64,000 bases of DNA from Aquiluna sp. (GCA_017854485.1 JAFMHN010000001.1:62001-126000), one strand, 5' to 3'. Positions 18,257 to 29,005 are shown, counted from the stretch's first letter. Program-made: numbers and translations. The notes: generated by a model not told the origin, from the letters alone.

Positions 18257-19471
18257 GTGACCAGCAACGACTTTGGCCGTGTAGACGAGGCCAACAACGT
18301 CTTCGTGAAAGACGGCCCAACCGAGCGTATCGTCGGCCAGTACCCAGATGTCTCACAGGATGAAGCACTTGCTTACTTCACCAGAAAATTTGACGACTTA
18401 GAGGCTCAGGTGAGGACTCTAGAGCAGCGCCTAGCCGCTGGCATCACCGACGCCAAAAGTTTGAAGACCACTCGTGAGCACCTCAAGACCGAACTTGTTG
18501 AGCCAAAGGTTGTCGGAAACATTCAAGGTCTGCGCGACCGGATCGAAGCAGTCTCAGCCGACATTGACAAGACTGCCGAGAAGGCTGCAGCTGAACGAGC
18601 TGAGGCCGTGGCTAAGGCAATGGCTGACAAGGAACAAATTGCAGCTCGCGCCGAGGCTATGGTTGCAAATCTGGGCGGAATCAATTGGAAGAAGTCTTCC
18701 GTTGAGATGACAGAGCTCTTCGAGAAGTGGCAGAAGCTTCAAAAGGATGGTCCGAAGATTCCTAAGGCGAAGACAGATCCGATTTGGAAGCGCTTCTCCC
18801 AGGCCCGCGCGAAATTCGAAACCGGCCGCAGAGCATTCTTTGCAAACCTTGACGGGTCTTTCAAGGAGGCCAAGGCTGCAAAGGTTGCGCTGGTGGCAAG
18901 CGCTGAGGCATTGGTTGCCAAGGGCTCGGATGCCGCTGACGCCTATAAAAAGCTACAAAGCGATTGGAAGCTAGCTGGCAAGGCCGGCAAGGCAGAGGAC
19001 GCGCTTTGGAAGCAGTTCCGTGCAGCCGGTGACGCCATCTTCGCTGCCAAGAAGGAAAAGGACGCAGAAGTAGCAATTTCGCAGCAGGCCAATCTTGAAG
19101 CAAAGCAAGCTCTAGCTAAAGAGGTAGAGGCGATCAAGCTAGACGACCTCGATGAGGCAAAGAAGGCCCTCGGTAACATTCAGGCCAAGTGGGAAAAGAT
19201 AGGCCACGTTCCTCGCGATCAGGTCCGCAAGATTGAAGAGCCACTTCGAAAGGTTGAGAAAAAGATTGCAGAAATGCAAGCCGACGCTTGGCGTCGTTCC
19301 GATCCAGCCGCAAAGGCACGGTCAAATTCACTTGTTACTCAGCTAGAGCAAGCAATCTCGGAGCTAGAAGCCGAGCTTGCAGCTGCCAAGGGTGCTAAAA
19401 AGAAGGCCATCGAAGAGCAAATCACCGCTCGTAAAGCATGGTTGCTCGCTGCTCAGCAAGCAGTCGACTAA
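18257..19471 (+). CDS. DUF349 domain protein (coiled-coil, Lys/Ala rich)
   Basis: 404 residues. About three DUF349 units of roughly 75 residues (each with a W-K or W-E helix, such as FEKWQKLQKDGPKIP and LQSDWKLAGKAGKAEDALW), joined by charged helices and ending in a coiled coil (LVTQLEQAISELEAELAAAKG). Function is unknown; the family is widespread next to rel in actinobacteria. GTG start with AGGAG upstream. Its stop lies three bases from the rel stop on the other strand, leaving no space for a terminator. Confidence 0.92.
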   Translation: MTSNDFGRVDEANNVFVKDGPTERIVGQYPDVSQDEALAYFTRKFDDLEAQVRTLEQRLAAGITDAKSLKTTREHLKTELVEPKVVGNIQGLRDRIEAVSADIDKTAEKAAAERAEAVAKAMADKEQIAARAEAMVANLGGINWKKSSVEMTELFEKWQKLQKDGPKIPKAKTDPIWKRFSQARAKFETGRRAFFANLDGSFKEAKAAKVALVASAEALVAKGSDAADAYKKLQSDWKLAGKAGKAEDALWKQFRAAGDAIFAAKKEKDAEVAISQQANLEAKQALAKEVEAIKLDDLDEAKKALGNIQAKWEKIGHVPRDQVRKIEEPLRKVEKKIAEMQADAWRRSDPAAKARSNSLVTQLEQAISELEAELAAAKGAKKKAIEEQITARKAWLLAAQQAVD

Positions 19472-19474
19472 AAA

Positions 19475-21700
19475 CTAACTCGATTTCACTCGGTAAACGT
19501 CGTAGACCGCCTCAATTTTGCGCACCTGATTTAGCAGATGATCCAAGTGAGATGGGTCTGCCATTTCAAAAACAAATTTGCTGATCGCCACACGGTCTCT
19601 GCCTGTTGAAACCGACGCATTCAGGATGTTCACGTGATTCTCAGTAAGAATTCTGGTCACGTCGCTCAGTAGCCCGGACCGGTCCAACGCTTCGATTTGA
19701 ATTTGAACCATGAACACTCCGCGAGCCTCATCGGCCCAACCGACATCCACTAAGCGCTCCTTGTTGAGGCTTTTTACGTTCTTGCAGTCCTGTCTGTGGA
19801 CCGAAACGCCCTCACCTCGAGTGATGAATCCAGTGATCTCGTCCCCTGGCACAGGCGTACAGCACCTGGCCATCTTGGACATCACATCAGGATCGCCCTT
19901 TACGAGAACACCCTGAGACAGGTTCCTGCGACTCCTTAGTGACTTCGGCTCCTGGATTGGGAGCTCCTCGGTGTTTGCCTCAGGTGCTAGCCCTTCTAGC
20001 TGCTTCAGTCGCTCAATTACGGCTGCAACCGACAGCTGACCCTGGCCAATCGCGTTGTATAGGGCTGGAATGTCAACCAGACCGTGCTCATCGGAAATCT
20101 TCTGGAGCGAGTCTGAGCCGAGCAACGATTGAACTGGGAGCCCCTTACGTCTAAGCCCCCTTGCCAGCGCCTCCTTGCCGTCCTCTGTGGCAATTTCCTT
20201 GCGCTCCTGGGTAAACCAGTGCTTTATCTTCGCTCTCGCCCTTGGTGAGGCGACAAAGTTAAGCCAGTCTTTGCTCGGGCCTGCTGTCGGAGATTTCGAA
20301 GTGAGAACCTCGACGGCATCCCCGGCCTGCAATTTACTCTCAAGCGGAACTAGTCGACCATTGACCTTGGCCCCAATTGTTTTATGACCAACCTCGGTGT
20401 GGACAGCATAGGCAAAGTCAATCGGCGTCGAATCCGCTGCCAGCCCAACCACTTTCCCCTTCGGAGTGAACACGTACAACTCTTTGGCGCCAATTTCGAA
20501 GCGAAGATTGTCTAGGAACTCCCCCGGATCAGCAGTTTCCTCTTGCCAGTCAGAAAGCTGCTTTAGCCAAGCAAAGTCAACTTCCTTGTCGGATTTGCCT
20601 GCCTGAGCCTTGTATTTCCAGTGAGCAGCGACTCCGAACTCAGCCCTCTGATGCATCTCTAGGGTCCTGATTTGAATCTCTACAGCTCTACCCTCAGGCC
20701 CAATCACCGTGGTGTGAAGGGACTGATACAGGTTAAACTTCGGCATTGCAATGTAGTCCTTGAAGCGGCCCGGTAGAGGCGACCACTTTGCGTGAATCGC
20801 ACCCAGTGCCGCATAGCAGTCCTTGACGCTTGAGACCATTACTCGGATACCCACCAGGTCATAGATGTCATCGAATTCGCGACCGCGTAGAACCATTTTT
20901 TGGTAGATCGAGTAGTACTGTTTCGGGCGACCATCAATCTTGGATTTCACCTTGTTGGCTCTTAGCTCCGCAGAGATGTCTTCGATCACCTTTTCGGTGT
21001 AGTCATTGCGTGAGGGATTGCGCTGACCCACGAGAGACACGATTTCCTCGTAAACCTTCGGGTAGAGAACTGCGAAGCTAATGTCCTCGAGCTCGACCTT
21101 CATGGTTGAAATACCTAGCCTGTGCGCTAGCGGAGCATAGATCTCCAAGGTCTCTTGAGCCTTCTTGCGAGCTGACTCGGGTGAGACAAAGCCCCAGGTC
21201 CTGGCATTATGAAGTCGGTCGGCAAGTTTTATTACCAGTACTCGAACATCCTTGCTCATCGCAACGACCATCTTGCGCATGGTTTCGGACTGTGCGGTGT
21301 CCCCGAATTTAACCCGGTCTAGCTTCGTCACTCCATCAACCAGCAATGAAATTTCCTGCCCAAATTCTTTCTCCAGCGCCTCCAGCGAATAATCGGTGTC
21401 CTCAACTGTGTCATGGAGTAGCGCAGCGGCTATCGTAGCCGGGCCTGAACCCAAGTCGGCAAGAATCCTGGCTACTGCCAGAGGATGGGTTATGTACTCT
21501 TCACCGCTTTTGCGCAGCTGTCCTGAATGAAAGTGCTCGGCAACGTTGTAGGCCCGCTGAATTATTGCAGTGTCGGCCTTAGGGTGATTGAAGCGAACAA
21601 TCCGGATTAGCGCAGCCAAGTCAGTGCTGTACGCGGTCGAGGACCGAGTGAAGATCTTAGGCAGGCGAGAACGAAGCGAGATGCTCTTGGCGTCACTCAT
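19475..21700 (-). CDS. rel: bifunctional (p)ppGpp synthetase/hydrolase
   Basis: Stringent-response enzyme. 741 residues from the ATG at 21700, which has AGGGGAG five bases upstream; a GTG two codons earlier overlaps that site and is less likely. Domains: HD hydrolase with intact LLHDTVEDTDYS, synthetase with GRPKQYYSIYQKM and EFDDIYDLVGIRV, TGS (LYVFTPKGKVVGLAADSTPI), the CC-type zinc finger region (MARCCTPVPGDEITGF, then HRQDC) and a C-terminal ACT domain. Both active sites look complete. Last gene of the thrS-to-rel cluster. Confidence 0.97.
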   Translation of the reverse strand: MSDAKSISLRSRLPKIFTRSSTAYSTDLAALIRIVRFNHPKADTAIIQRAYNVAEHFHSGQLRKSGEEYITHPLAVARILADLGSGPATIAAALLHDTVEDTDYSLEALEKEFGQEISLLVDGVTKLDRVKFGDTAQSETMRKMVVAMSKDVRVLVIKLADRLHNARTWGFVSPESARKKAQETLEIYAPLAHRLGISTMKVELEDISFAVLYPKVYEEIVSLVGQRNPSRNDYTEKVIEDISAELRANKVKSKIDGRPKQYYSIYQKMVLRGREFDDIYDLVGIRVMVSSVKDCYAALGAIHAKWSPLPGRFKDYIAMPKFNLYQSLHTTVIGPEGRAVEIQIRTLEMHQRAEFGVAAHWKYKAQAGKSDKEVDFAWLKQLSDWQEETADPGEFLDNLRFEIGAKELYVFTPKGKVVGLAADSTPIDFAYAVHTEVGHKTIGAKVNGRLVPLESKLQAGDAVEVLTSKSPTAGPSKDWLNFVASPRARAKIKHWFTQERKEIATEDGKEALARGLRRKGLPVQSLLGSDSLQKISDEHGLVDIPALYNAIGQGQLSVAAVIERLKQLEGLAPEANTEELPIQEPKSLRSRRNLSQGVLVKGDPDVMSKMARCCTPVPGDEITGFITRGEGVSVHRQDCKNVKSLNKERLVDVGWADEARGVFMVQIQIEALDRSGLLSDVTRILTENHVNILNASVSTGRDRVAISKFVFEMADPSHLDHLLNQVRKIEAVYDVYRVKSS

Positions 21701-21729
21701 GCTCACTCCCCTACTTCAATAGGAGAAGT

Positions 21730-22704
21730 CTATTGGCGGTTTGCCGCTACCTTGTCCGCAGCCTTCTTCATGGCAGGCTCATTTTCACGAAGGTGCGCGT
21801 ATATAGGCGCAGCTAGGAAGATCGAAGAGTAGGTACCAACTATGGTTCCAACAAACAGTGCCAGAGCAATGTCCCTGAGGGTTCCAGCGCCAAGAATCAG
21901 CGATCCTACGAACAAGATCGATGCAACCGGCAAAACAGCAACCACCGAGGTGTTAATCGAGCGAACTAGAGTCTGGTTGACCGCGAGGTTAACCATCTCA
22001 CCGAAGGTCCTAGTCTCGGAGTATTCAATCTCAAGAGTGTTCTCTCGAACCTTGTCGAACACAACCACCGTGTCGTAAAGCGAGTACGCCAAAATGGTCA
22101 GGAATCCGATGACCGCAGCGGGCGTAACCTCGAAGCCAACGCCAGCATAAACTCCTGCCGTTAACAACAAGTCGTGCGCAAGGGCCAGTAGCGCTGCAAC
22201 CGACATCTTCCAGCTTCGGAAATATACGGCCATCAGTAGCGAGACCAAGATCAAGAAGGTCACAAGACCGGTCAGAGCCTGACTCGTTACATCCGCTCCC
22301 CAGTTCGGCCCAATGAAGCTGGAGGCTACTTCAGCATCCGCCACACCGTAGGCGGCCGCAAGCGCTAGCCTGGCTTCTTCTGACTCCAAGTCTCCAAGCT
22401 GTTCAGTCTGAATCCTGATGTCGATGGCACCCACGTCGGTTACGTTCACTTGAGACCCTGGCGCGATTGACTGAATCACATCAACAGCGACCTCGTGAGA
22501 CAGCTCCTGAGCGTTGCCCAACCTGAATTCAGATCCCCCTCGGAACTCAATTCCAAAGTTGAACCCGCCACGAAGGATCGGCAATGCGATTGCCAAGATA
22601 ACTGCCACAGCGGCGACGATGTACCAGGTGCGACGCTTGCCTACGAAGTCAAAACTCTGCTCGCCGGAGTAGAGCCTGTTTCCGAAATCTCTTGCCTTAC
22701 TCAT
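21730..22704 (-). CDS. secF: protein translocase subunit SecF
   Basis: Inner-membrane partner of SecD that uses the proton gradient to pull exported proteins out of the SecYEG channel. 324 residues with six expected membrane helices; the first is at about 28-47. The family signature FNFGIEFRGGSEFRLG follows it, and later helices include the AYSLYDTVVVFDKVRE loop and VLPVASILFVGSLIL. Overlaps secD by eight bases. The tail is short and charged. Confidence 0.96.
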   Translation of the reverse strand: MSKARDFGNRLYSGEQSFDFVGKRRTWYIVAAVAVILAIALPILRGGFNFGIEFRGGSEFRLGNAQELSHEVAVDVIQSIAPGSQVNVTDVGAIDIRIQTEQLGDLESEEARLALAAAYGVADAEVASSFIGPNWGADVTSQALTGLVTFLILVSLLMAVYFRSWKMSVAALLALAHDLLLTAGVYAGVGFEVTPAAVIGFLTILAYSLYDTVVVFDKVRENTLEIEYSETRTFGEMVNLAVNQTLVRSINTSVVAVLPVASILFVGSLILGAGTLRDIALALFVGTIVGTYSSIFLAAPIYAHLRENEPAMKKAADKVAANRQ

Positions 22705-24382
22705 CTGAGTCTCCCTTAGCAGCTAGCGCCTTACGCTCTGCAATTGTCTGTCGTTTTTGAGCTTCCTTGGAAGACTTTTCAGCCTTCCCGCTTGCCAAGG
22801 TCTTTGAAACCCGGAACTCGCCGCGGCCCTTATACGATGCCTGCTTGGCCGAAAGGTCGAAGCCGGAGAAACGGTGTCCGGATGCGAAGAACTTGTTTCG
22901 AGCCAGTAGCTGCACCAGTGGGTGGGTGAACATTGTCACGATCAGTAGGTCGATCAAAGTCGTAAGTCCAAGCGTAAAGGCGAAGCCTCTGACCGACGAG
23001 CTGGTTAGAAGGTAGAGAACGACAGCCGCGGTAAAGCTAACGGCGTCAGAGATCAAAATGGTACGAAGGGCACGCTTCCAGCCCGCCTCCACAGCAGATT
23101 CAAGGTTTCTACCATCTCGGAGTTCATCCCTGATTCTTTCAAAGTAGACAATGAAGGAGTCGGCCGTAATACCAATGGCAACAATCAAACCGGCAACACC
23201 AGCTAGTGATAGACGGTAGCCCTGTCGCCATGACAGGAAGGCAATTGCGAGGTAAACCAATAGCGCCGCCACAATAAGCGATCCAAGAACGACTGTGGCA
23301 AGCCCGCGGTACTGGAACGACATGTAGATAACCACGAAGATCAGACCAATCAAACCTGCGATTAGACCAGATCGAAGTGAGTCCTCACCAAGTGTTGCAG
23401 AAATGTTCTCCTGGCTCTGCACCTCGAAACCAATTGGCAGCGCACCGTACTTCAGCTGGTCAGCAAGCACAGTTGCTGATTCCTGCGTGAATGATCCGGT
23501 GATCTGAGCCTGACCGTTAGTAATCACAGCGTTGGTTGAAGGTGCGGTGATTACCAAGCCGTCAAGTGTGATAGCGAACTGGTTGGTGGGGCTTGGGTTG
23601 CCAAACAGGCGAGAGGTTACTTCACCAAAGGCGCTGGTTCCCTCTGAATTAAATTCAAGATTCACGGCCCAGGTGTTCGTGCTGGCACCGGTTTGGGTTG
23701 TAACAGTGCCGGCGCTAGCGTCCGAAATGCTTGCACCCTGAACCTCAACCGGTCCGAGAATGTACTTGTACAAGTAGAACTCGTCGCAGGTAACAAGCGC
23801 CACGGTCGGGTCATCTACTTGACCGGCATCGCGGAATGGAACACTGCAATCGAAGTTGTCAAACTCTGCGCGAATTCGCTCGGTTATCCAAGCCGGGTCG
23901 CTAGCATTTGCAGGCTCTGCCGTCAGCTCATTGCTTAGCGCATCCAAATCAACTGGCGCGGTACCCTCGGCAGCAGGCTGCGAGATTCCCTGCTCAATAA
24001 CCGGACGGAATTCCAAAAGCGCGCTGGCTCGAATTAGTTGAAGCGTGGTGGCGTCCGGAGTTCCTGGAATCGCAACAACGATGTTTTGATTTCCCTGAAT
24101 CGAAACCTGGGCTTCACCAACGCCAGAACCATCAATTCTCTGCCTGATGATGGTGACCGCTTGATTCAACTGCTCAGCACTGGCTTGCTCGCCCTCTGCA
24201 ACGGTCGGCGTCAAGATAATTTGAGTGCCGCCCTGCAGATCAAGCGCTAGCTCTGGAGAGTAGGAAGCGCCTGGCTGTGCAGTTGCTACTCCCCAAACCA
24301 TCAATCCAACAAAAAATACTGCAATGCCACTAAGCCATGAGAGCTTCCGTCTAGCGGAGCTGGCAGTTGTGTTCTCAGCCAA
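22697..24382 (-). CDS. secD: protein translocase subunit SecD
   Basis: SecDF export motor. 561 residues: N-terminal helix (about 15-35), signature LALDLQGGTQIILTP, a large outside domain with Ala/Thr-rich inserts (about 60-330), then five helices (about 340-510) with VAGLIVAIGITADSFIVYFERIRDEL-type motif (residues about 405-430) holding the proton-path acidic residues. The C-terminus is a basic cytoplasmic tail rich in Lys and Ala. yajC upstream and secF downstream complete the usual module. Confidence 0.96.
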   Translation of the reverse strand: MAENTTASSARRKLSWLSGIAVFFVGLMVWGVATAQPGASYSPELALDLQGGTQIILTPTVAEGEQASAEQLNQAVTIIRQRIDGSGVGEAQVSIQGNQNIVVAIPGTPDATTLQLIRASALLEFRPVIEQGISQPAAEGTAPVDLDALSNELTAEPANASDPAWITERIRAEFDNFDCSVPFRDAGQVDDPTVALVTCDEFYLYKYILGPVEVQGASISDASAGTVTTQTGASTNTWAVNLEFNSEGTSAFGEVTSRLFGNPSPTNQFAITLDGLVITAPSTNAVITNGQAQITGSFTQESATVLADQLKYGALPIGFEVQSQENISATLGEDSLRSGLIAGLIGLIFVVIYMSFQYRGLATVVLGSLIVAALLVYLAIAFLSWRQGYRLSLAGVAGLIVAIGITADSFIVYFERIRDELRDGRNLESAVEAGWKRALRTILISDAVSFTAAVVLYLLTSSSVRGFAFTLGLTTLIDLLIVTMFTHPLVQLLARNKFFASGHRFSGFDLSAKQASYKGRGEFRVSKTLASGKAEKSSKEAQKRQTIAERKALAAKGDSDE

Positions 24383-24385
24383 AAT

Positions 24386-24640
24386 CTATTTCCCCTCAGC
24401 GGTTTCAATACCGCGGATTGCTTGCTTCACGACACGCAGTTTGACACCAGGTGTGGTTTCAAGCTCAATATCGTCCCCATCGATTGCTACTACCTTGCCT
24501 TTGATGCCAGCATGCATAAGCACGCTCGCCCCTACCGCCAGTGAAGACACTAGGTTCTCGGCATCGCGCTTGCGCTTCCGATTCTGGCTAATTAAAAGCA
24601 GAATCATGGCGGCAAGAACCGCTAGAAGTAAATAATCCAA
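24386..24640 (-). CDS. yajC: preprotein translocase accessory subunit YajC
   Basis: Small membrane subunit that binds SecDF. 84 residues if started at the TTG at 24640 (LDYLLLAVLAAMILLLISQN), which has TTAGGAAC upstream. The frame is open 16 codons further to another TTG at 24688 with poorer spacing. One membrane helix is followed by basic RKRKRDAENL and a small beta domain (GASVLMHAGIKGKVVAIDGDD), the normal YajC layout. Sits between ruvB and secD. Confidence 0.9.
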   Translation of the reverse strand: MDYLLLAVLAAMILLLISQNRKRKRDAENLVSSLAVGASVLMHAGIKGKVVAIDGDDIELETTPGVKLRVVKQAIRGIETAEGK

Positions 24641-24696
24641 GATGTTCCTAACCGATTGGTACCCCGAAATTATAGGCGGTTGTGGCAATTCTCGCT

Positions 24697-25671
24697 CTAT
24701 TGAATACCCAAGTGAGCCAATCCGCCGGCCGTAATCTCCCTGCCGCGAGGGGTTCTCTGAATCAATCCTGCCCGAATCAAGTAGGGCTCAATCACCGCTT
24801 CAATGGTGTCTGGCTCCTCACCAAGTGCAACTGCCAGTGTCGATAGCCCGACAGGTTTTGCACTGAACTTTGTCGACAGCATGGTCAAAAGGGTTCGGTC
24901 GACCCGATCAAGCCCGAGCTGGTCCACTTCGAACAGCTCCATTGCCCTCAGGGCAATGTCTCGGTCGATGTCTTCGTGATCATTCACGCTGGCGAAGTCC
25001 CGAACCCTTCTAAGTAGCCGATTGGCGATTCGAGGCGTTCCCCGGGAGCGATGGCTGAGTAGCTCCAGTGCCCCGTCATCAAGTCGTATTTTTAGCTTGA
25101 TCGCCGAGGCACGCAAAACCGAGGCCAAATCCTCTGGCTCGTAGTACTCCAAGAAGGCCGTGAATCCAAAGCGGTCCCTAAGAGGCGTAGGCAGCATTCC
25201 ACTGCGGGTGGTCGCGCCGATTAGTGTGAACGGGGCAATTTCTAGTGATATCGACGCAGCGCCCGGTCCCTTGCCAACCATGACATCCACCCGGAAATCC
25301 TCCATCGCAAGGTAGAGCATTTCCTCTGCGCTTCTGCTCATTCTGTGGATTTCATCGATGAACAGTACGTCACCTGATTCAAGTGCAGAAAGGATCGAGG
25401 CGAGGTCACCTGAGGACTGAATAGCCGGTCCGCTGGTTAGCTTTAGAGCTCGTTCGGCCTCATGAGCAACAATCATTGCCAGGGTTGTCTTGCCTAGTCC
25501 TGGCGGTCCAGCAAGCAGCATGTGGTCGGCCGACCGGCCCCCCAGTTTGGCGGCCTTAATCACCAGCGAAATTTGGTCAACGACCTTTTTTTGTCCGACG
25601 AAATCTTCAAGGACACGGGGCCTCAGCGCCGCCTCAATCTCGCGCTCCTCCGGAGCGACGTGGTCGCTCAT
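24697..25671 (-). CDS. ruvB: Holliday junction branch migration ATPase RuvB
   Basis: Hexameric DNA motor of branch migration. 324 residues. Family start [12 protein letters not shown], Walker [18 protein letters not shown], Walker [10 protein letters not shown], sensor 1 [21 protein letters not shown], and the C-terminal winged helix with [37 protein letters not shown]. Overlaps ruvA by four bases; ruvC-ruvA-ruvB are in the standard order. Confidence 0.97.
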   Translation of the reverse strand: MSDHVAPEEREIEAALRPRVLEDFVGQKKVVDQISLVIKAAKLGGRSADHMLLAGPPGLGKTTLAMIVAHEAERALKLTSGPAIQSSGDLASILSALESGDVLFIDEIHRMSRSAEEMLYLAMEDFRVDVMVGKGPGAASISLEIAPFTLIGATTRSGMLPTPLRDRFGFTAFLEYYEPEDLASVLRASAIKLKIRLDDGALELLSHRSRGTPRIANRLLRRVRDFASVNDHEDIDRDIALRAMELFEVDQLGLDRVDRTLLTMLSTKFSAKPVGLSTLAVALGEEPDTIEAVIEPYLIRAGLIQRTPRGREITAGGLAHLGIQ

Positions 25672-26231
25672 TGAAGCTTCGCCTTGCCAAGCTGAGCAAG
25701 CGCCAACTTGAGAAGTTCGGACTCTGATAAAGACTGATCCAGCGATGAGAGCAGTTTCCGGGAAGCGTACTCTTCTCCCCCGAGCTGGAGCATGGCCTGG
25801 AGTACGTTTTCGTTTAGGTTCGGCGAGCTAGAGGCGCCGACCTTGCCGCTTAGCGAGATCAGAACCAGCTTGGCCGTCTTTGGTCCGATGCCTGCTATTG
25901 ATCGGAACGCACCTTCGTCCTGATTATTCACCGCGTTTACCAGCAACTCTGCACTGAGACCGGAAAGCGTGGTCATAGCAAGCTTTGGGCCGATCCCATT
26001 CACACCACAAAGCAGGTCAAACAGTTCAAGTTCTTGCTGTGATTGAAAACCAAACAAGGACAAATCGTCTTCTCTAACAACCAGTTTTGTAGCCAGGGTG
26101 AGCTCTTGCCCAACACTCAACTTCTGTGCATGGCGACTCGTTAGCGCGACCGAGAAGCCGACGCCCGAAACAACCAGGGTCACCCGATCGCTTTGAATGT
26201 GGGAGATTGTCCCGTGCAGGCTAGATATCAC
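25668..26231 (-). CDS. ruvA: Holliday junction-binding protein RuvA
   Basis: Junction-binding tetramer that loads RuvB. 187 residues: OB-fold domain I ([21 protein letters not shown]), two HhH motifs in domain II ([20 protein letters not shown] and [19 protein letters not shown]), then a flexible linker and the RuvB-contacting domain III. Lies four bases after ruvC. Confidence 0.97.
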   Translation of the reverse strand: MISSLHGTISHIQSDRVTLVVSGVGFSVALTSRHAQKLSVGQELTLATKLVVREDDLSLFGFQSQQELELFDLLCGVNGIGPKLAMTTLSGLSAELLVNAVNNQDEGAFRSIAGIGPKTAKLVLISLSGKVGASSSPNLNENVLQAMLQLGGEEYASRKLLSSLDQSLSESELLKLALAQLGKAKLQ

Positions 26232-26235
26232 CTGA

Positions 26236-26763
26236 CTAACCTATTCTTCTGTTGGCAGATTTGGCTGCCGCAACCCACTTCTTCTGCGCATCTGTCCCTG
26301 TGGCCGCACTCTTTTTTGTTGCACAAATCGCCACAGCCAGCGCATCGGAAACATCGGCGGGTTTTGGAATTTCACTCAGTCCTAGGGTGCTAGCCACCAT
26401 CTTGGCAACCTGCGCCTTATCGGCCCTGCCGTGACCGGTAACTGCGAGCTTCACCTGACTCGGAGTGAAAAACTCCAGTGGAATTTGGTGTCGGTGGGCA
26501 ATGGCCATCAATGCCCCAGAGATCTGCGCAACGCCCATAACACTGCGCAGGTTTGACTGAGCGAACACCCGCTCCAGGGCGATTAGGTCCGGTTTTTGAT
26601 CCTTGATGATTTCTTCCAGTGACTCAGAAATCGAACCAACTCTGTCTCTAGGGTCATCGCTTGGAAGCGAGGTGAGAAGGCCAAACCTAATGGCCTTGCT
26701 GCCTGAAATCAGACCGAAGCCGCATCTGGTGAGACCAGGGTCGACCCCAAGGATTACGGTCAC
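26236..26763 (-). CDS. ruvC: Holliday junction resolvase RuvC
   Basis: Endonuclease that resolves four-way junctions. 175 residues. Catalytic acidic residues: Asp7 in LGVDPGLTRCGFG, Glu in LIALERVFAQ, and the pair in GRADKAQVAKM plus PADVSDALAVAICA. GTG start shares a base with the yebC stop (TAGTG). The C-terminal tail is Lys/Ala-rich. Confidence 0.96.
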   Translation of the reverse strand: MTVILGVDPGLTRCGFGLISGSKAIRFGLLTSLPSDDPRDRVGSISESLEEIIKDQKPDLIALERVFAQSNLRSVMGVAQISGALMAIAHRHQIPLEFFTPSQVKLAVTGHGRADKAQVAKMVASTLGLSEIPKPADVSDALAVAICATKKSAATGTDAQKKWVAAAKSANRRIG

Positions 26764-27518
26764 TAGTCCTGTGCCTCGATCTCAGCCATAACCGCATCCG
26801 AAATTTGCATGTTGGTGTACACCTCTTGCACATCGTCCAGGTCTTCAAGAGCCTCGACCAGTGCTATCACCTTCTTTGCGTTCTCAGCGTCCACATCAAC
26901 CTTGAGACTCGAGACGAACTCAACATCGGCTGATTCATAATCAAGACCCGCTTCTGCAAGAGCTGTTCTCGCCGCAACCATAGCGCTTGGATCACAGGTA
27001 ACCAAAAGGCCATCATGAACCGGGGCAATATCCTCAACGCCATGCTCAATTGTCGCTTCTAGAACCTGATCCTCCTGGATATCGCCTGCTAAGTGGATGA
27101 TTCCCTTGCGAGCAAACTGGTAACTCACCGAACCTGGGTCTGCCATGTTGCCATGGTTTTTGGTCACTGCAAGTCGAACCTCGGCTGCTGCTCGATTTCG
27201 ATTGTCGGTCAGACACTCAATCATCACTGCAACACCAGCCGGACCGTAACCTTCATACATGATGTTGTGGTACTCAACTCCATCACCCAACTCACCGGCA
27301 CCGCGCTTGACCGCACGATCGATGTTGTCGCTTGGCAACGAATTCTTTCGCGCCTTGTAAACGGCGTCATAGAGCGATGGGTTGCCGTCGATGTCTGAGC
27401 CACCTAAACGCGCGGCGACTTCGATGTTCTTGATGAGTTTGGCAAAAAGCTTCTGACGCTTGGCGTCATTGGCTGCCTTTTTGTGCTTAGTGGTAGCCCA
27501 CTTGGAATGACCTGACAT
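26763..27518 (-). CDS. yebC: YebC/PmpR family transcriptional regulator or translation factor
   Basis: 251 residues in three domains. The N-terminal [21 protein letters not shown] and [16 protein letters not shown] are diagnostic. Members have been described as DNA-binding regulators and, more recently, as factors that help ribosomes at proline stretches. It lies just before ruvC, the usual place. Which of the two roles applies cannot be told from sequence. Confidence 0.95.
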   Translation of the reverse strand: MSGHSKWATTKHKKAANDAKRQKLFAKLIKNIEVAARLGGSDIDGNPSLYDAVYKARKNSLPSDNIDRAVKRGAGELGDGVEYHNIMYEGYGPAGVAVMIECLTDNRNRAAAEVRLAVTKNHGNMADPGSVSYQFARKGIIHLAGDIQEDQVLEATIEHGVEDIAPVHDGLLVTCDPSAMVAARTALAEAGLDYESADVEFVSSLKVDVDAENAKKVIALVEALEDLDDVQEVYTNMQISDAVMAEIEAQD

Positions 27519-27544
27519 AGTGCCTCTAAATTACTAGGAAAAAG

Positions 27545-28105
27545 CTAATTGAATGACGAAATGAACAACTTGTGCAAATGTGTTGCTCCGGTTAGTTCCG
27601 GATGAAAGCTAGCGCCCATTAGGGTTCCATGCCGGACAGCCACGACCTCATCCTGGAATTTGGCCACAACCTCAACCTCTGGGTGCTCCAAAATCCTAGG
27701 GGCCCGAATGAAGGCGACGTTTTCTGACACCCCGTCAACAAAGTCCACCTGCCCCTCGAATGACTGAAGCTGACCACCGTAGGAATTCCGCTCGGTGGTG
27801 ATCGGCAAACCGCCAATCAATTGCTGGTCGGCAAGGGCGCCCGAGACCTTGTTCGAAAGCAGGATTAGCCCTGCACAAGTACCAAGAACTGGTTTTGTAG
27901 CGGCGAATTTTCTCAATGGAGAAAGCATTCCAAAGATTTCAATGAGTTTAGAAATCGTGGTTGACTCACCACCTGGAATTATCAAACCGTCCACGGCCTC
28001 AAGCTCAACGGGGTTCTTCACCGCGCTGGCTTGAACCCCTAGTGATTCAATCGCTAATAAGTGTTCGCGAAAATCTCCCTGGAGAGCCAGTACTCCTACG
28101 CGCAA
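27545..28105 (-). CDS. pdxT: pyridoxal 5'-phosphate synthase glutaminase subunit
   Basis: Supplies ammonia to PdxS. 186 residues, class I glutaminase. Motifs: GVLALQGDFREHL, IIPGGESTTISKL, the nucleophile Cys in LGTCAGLILLSN (about residue 77), and the His-Glu pair in SFHPELTGAT. The TTG start follows the pdxS TAA directly, so translation is coupled. Confidence 0.96.
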   Translation of the reverse strand: MRVGVLALQGDFREHLLAIESLGVQASAVKNPVELEAVDGLIIPGGESTTISKLIEIFGMLSPLRKFAATKPVLGTCAGLILLSNKVSGALADQQLIGGLPITTERNSYGGQLQSFEGQVDFVDGVSENVAFIRAPRILEHPEVEVVAKFQDEVVAVRHGTLMGASFHPELTGATHLHKLFISSFN

Positions 28106-28996
28106 TTACCAGCCACGCTCCGAAAGCTTGTGTGGTGCCGGTAGGTCGCTTACGTTGATCCCAACCATAGCCTCGCCAAGACCCCTGGAGGCAGTTGCAA
28201 TTGCGTCTGCGTCCTGATACATGGTTGTGGCCTTCACGATGGCCGCAGCACGGGCCTCCGGGTTGCCGGACTTGAAAATTCCAGAGCCTACGAAAACGCC
28301 ATCAGCGCCAAGCTGCATCATCATCGCTGCGTCGGCAGGAGTAGCTACACCTCCTGCTACGAATAGCACCACTGGAAGCTTGCCGTCCTTGGCGACCTTC
28401 TTTACAAGCTCATATGGCGCCTGTAGCTCTTTGGCTGCCACGAAAAGTTCGTCATCTGTTTTCGCAGACAGGGCGCGAATCTCACCCAGGATTGTGCGAA
28501 TGTGCTTGGTTGCCTCTGAGACGTCACCGGTGCCCGCCTCGCCCTTAGACCTGATCATCGAGGCACCCTCAGTGATTCTTCTGAGCGCCTCTCCTAGGTT
28601 GGTTGCTCCACAAACGAACGGAACGTTGAAGCCCCACTTGTCGATGTGGTTCACGTAGTCTGCCGGGCTCAAAACCTCGGACTCGTCAATGTAGTCAACC
28701 TTTAGAGACTCCAACACCTGGGCCTCCACGAAGTGGCCAATTCTCGCCTTGGCCATCACCGGAATTGAAACAGAGTTGATGATCTCGTCAATGAGGTCTG
28801 GATCGCTCATGCGAGCCACGCCACCTTGGGCACGTATATCTGCCGGAACACGTTCCAGGGCCATAACTGCTACGGCGCCAGCATTCTCGGCAATGATTGC
28901 CTGCTCAGCGTTGACTACGTCCATAATGACGCCGCCCTTTAGCATCTCTGCTAGGCCCGACTTAACTAGTGGTGTTGACTCATTTTTGTTTGACAT
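28106..28996 (-). CDS. pdxS: pyridoxal 5'-phosphate synthase, synthase subunit
   Basis: Builds PLP from ribose 5-phosphate, glyceraldehyde 3-phosphate and ammonia in a dodecamer. 296 residues, TIM barrel. The catalytic lysine region is [17 protein letters not shown] and the phosphate-binding [27 protein letters not shown] is complete. With pdxT it gives full de novo vitamin B6 synthesis by the DXP-independent route. Confidence 0.97.
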   Translation of the reverse strand: MSNKNESTPLVKSGLAEMLKGGVIMDVVNAEQAIIAENAGAVAVMALERVPADIRAQGGVARMSDPDLIDEIINSVSIPVMAKARIGHFVEAQVLESLKVDYIDESEVLSPADYVNHIDKWGFNVPFVCGATNLGEALRRITEGASMIRSKGEAGTGDVSEATKHIRTILGEIRALSAKTDDELFVAAKELQAPYELVKKVAKDGKLPVVLFVAGGVATPADAAMMMQLGADGVFVGSGIFKSGNPEARAAAIVKATTMYQDADAIATASRGLGEAMVGINVSDLPAPHKLSERGW

Positions 28997-29005
28997 ACGT
29001 AAATC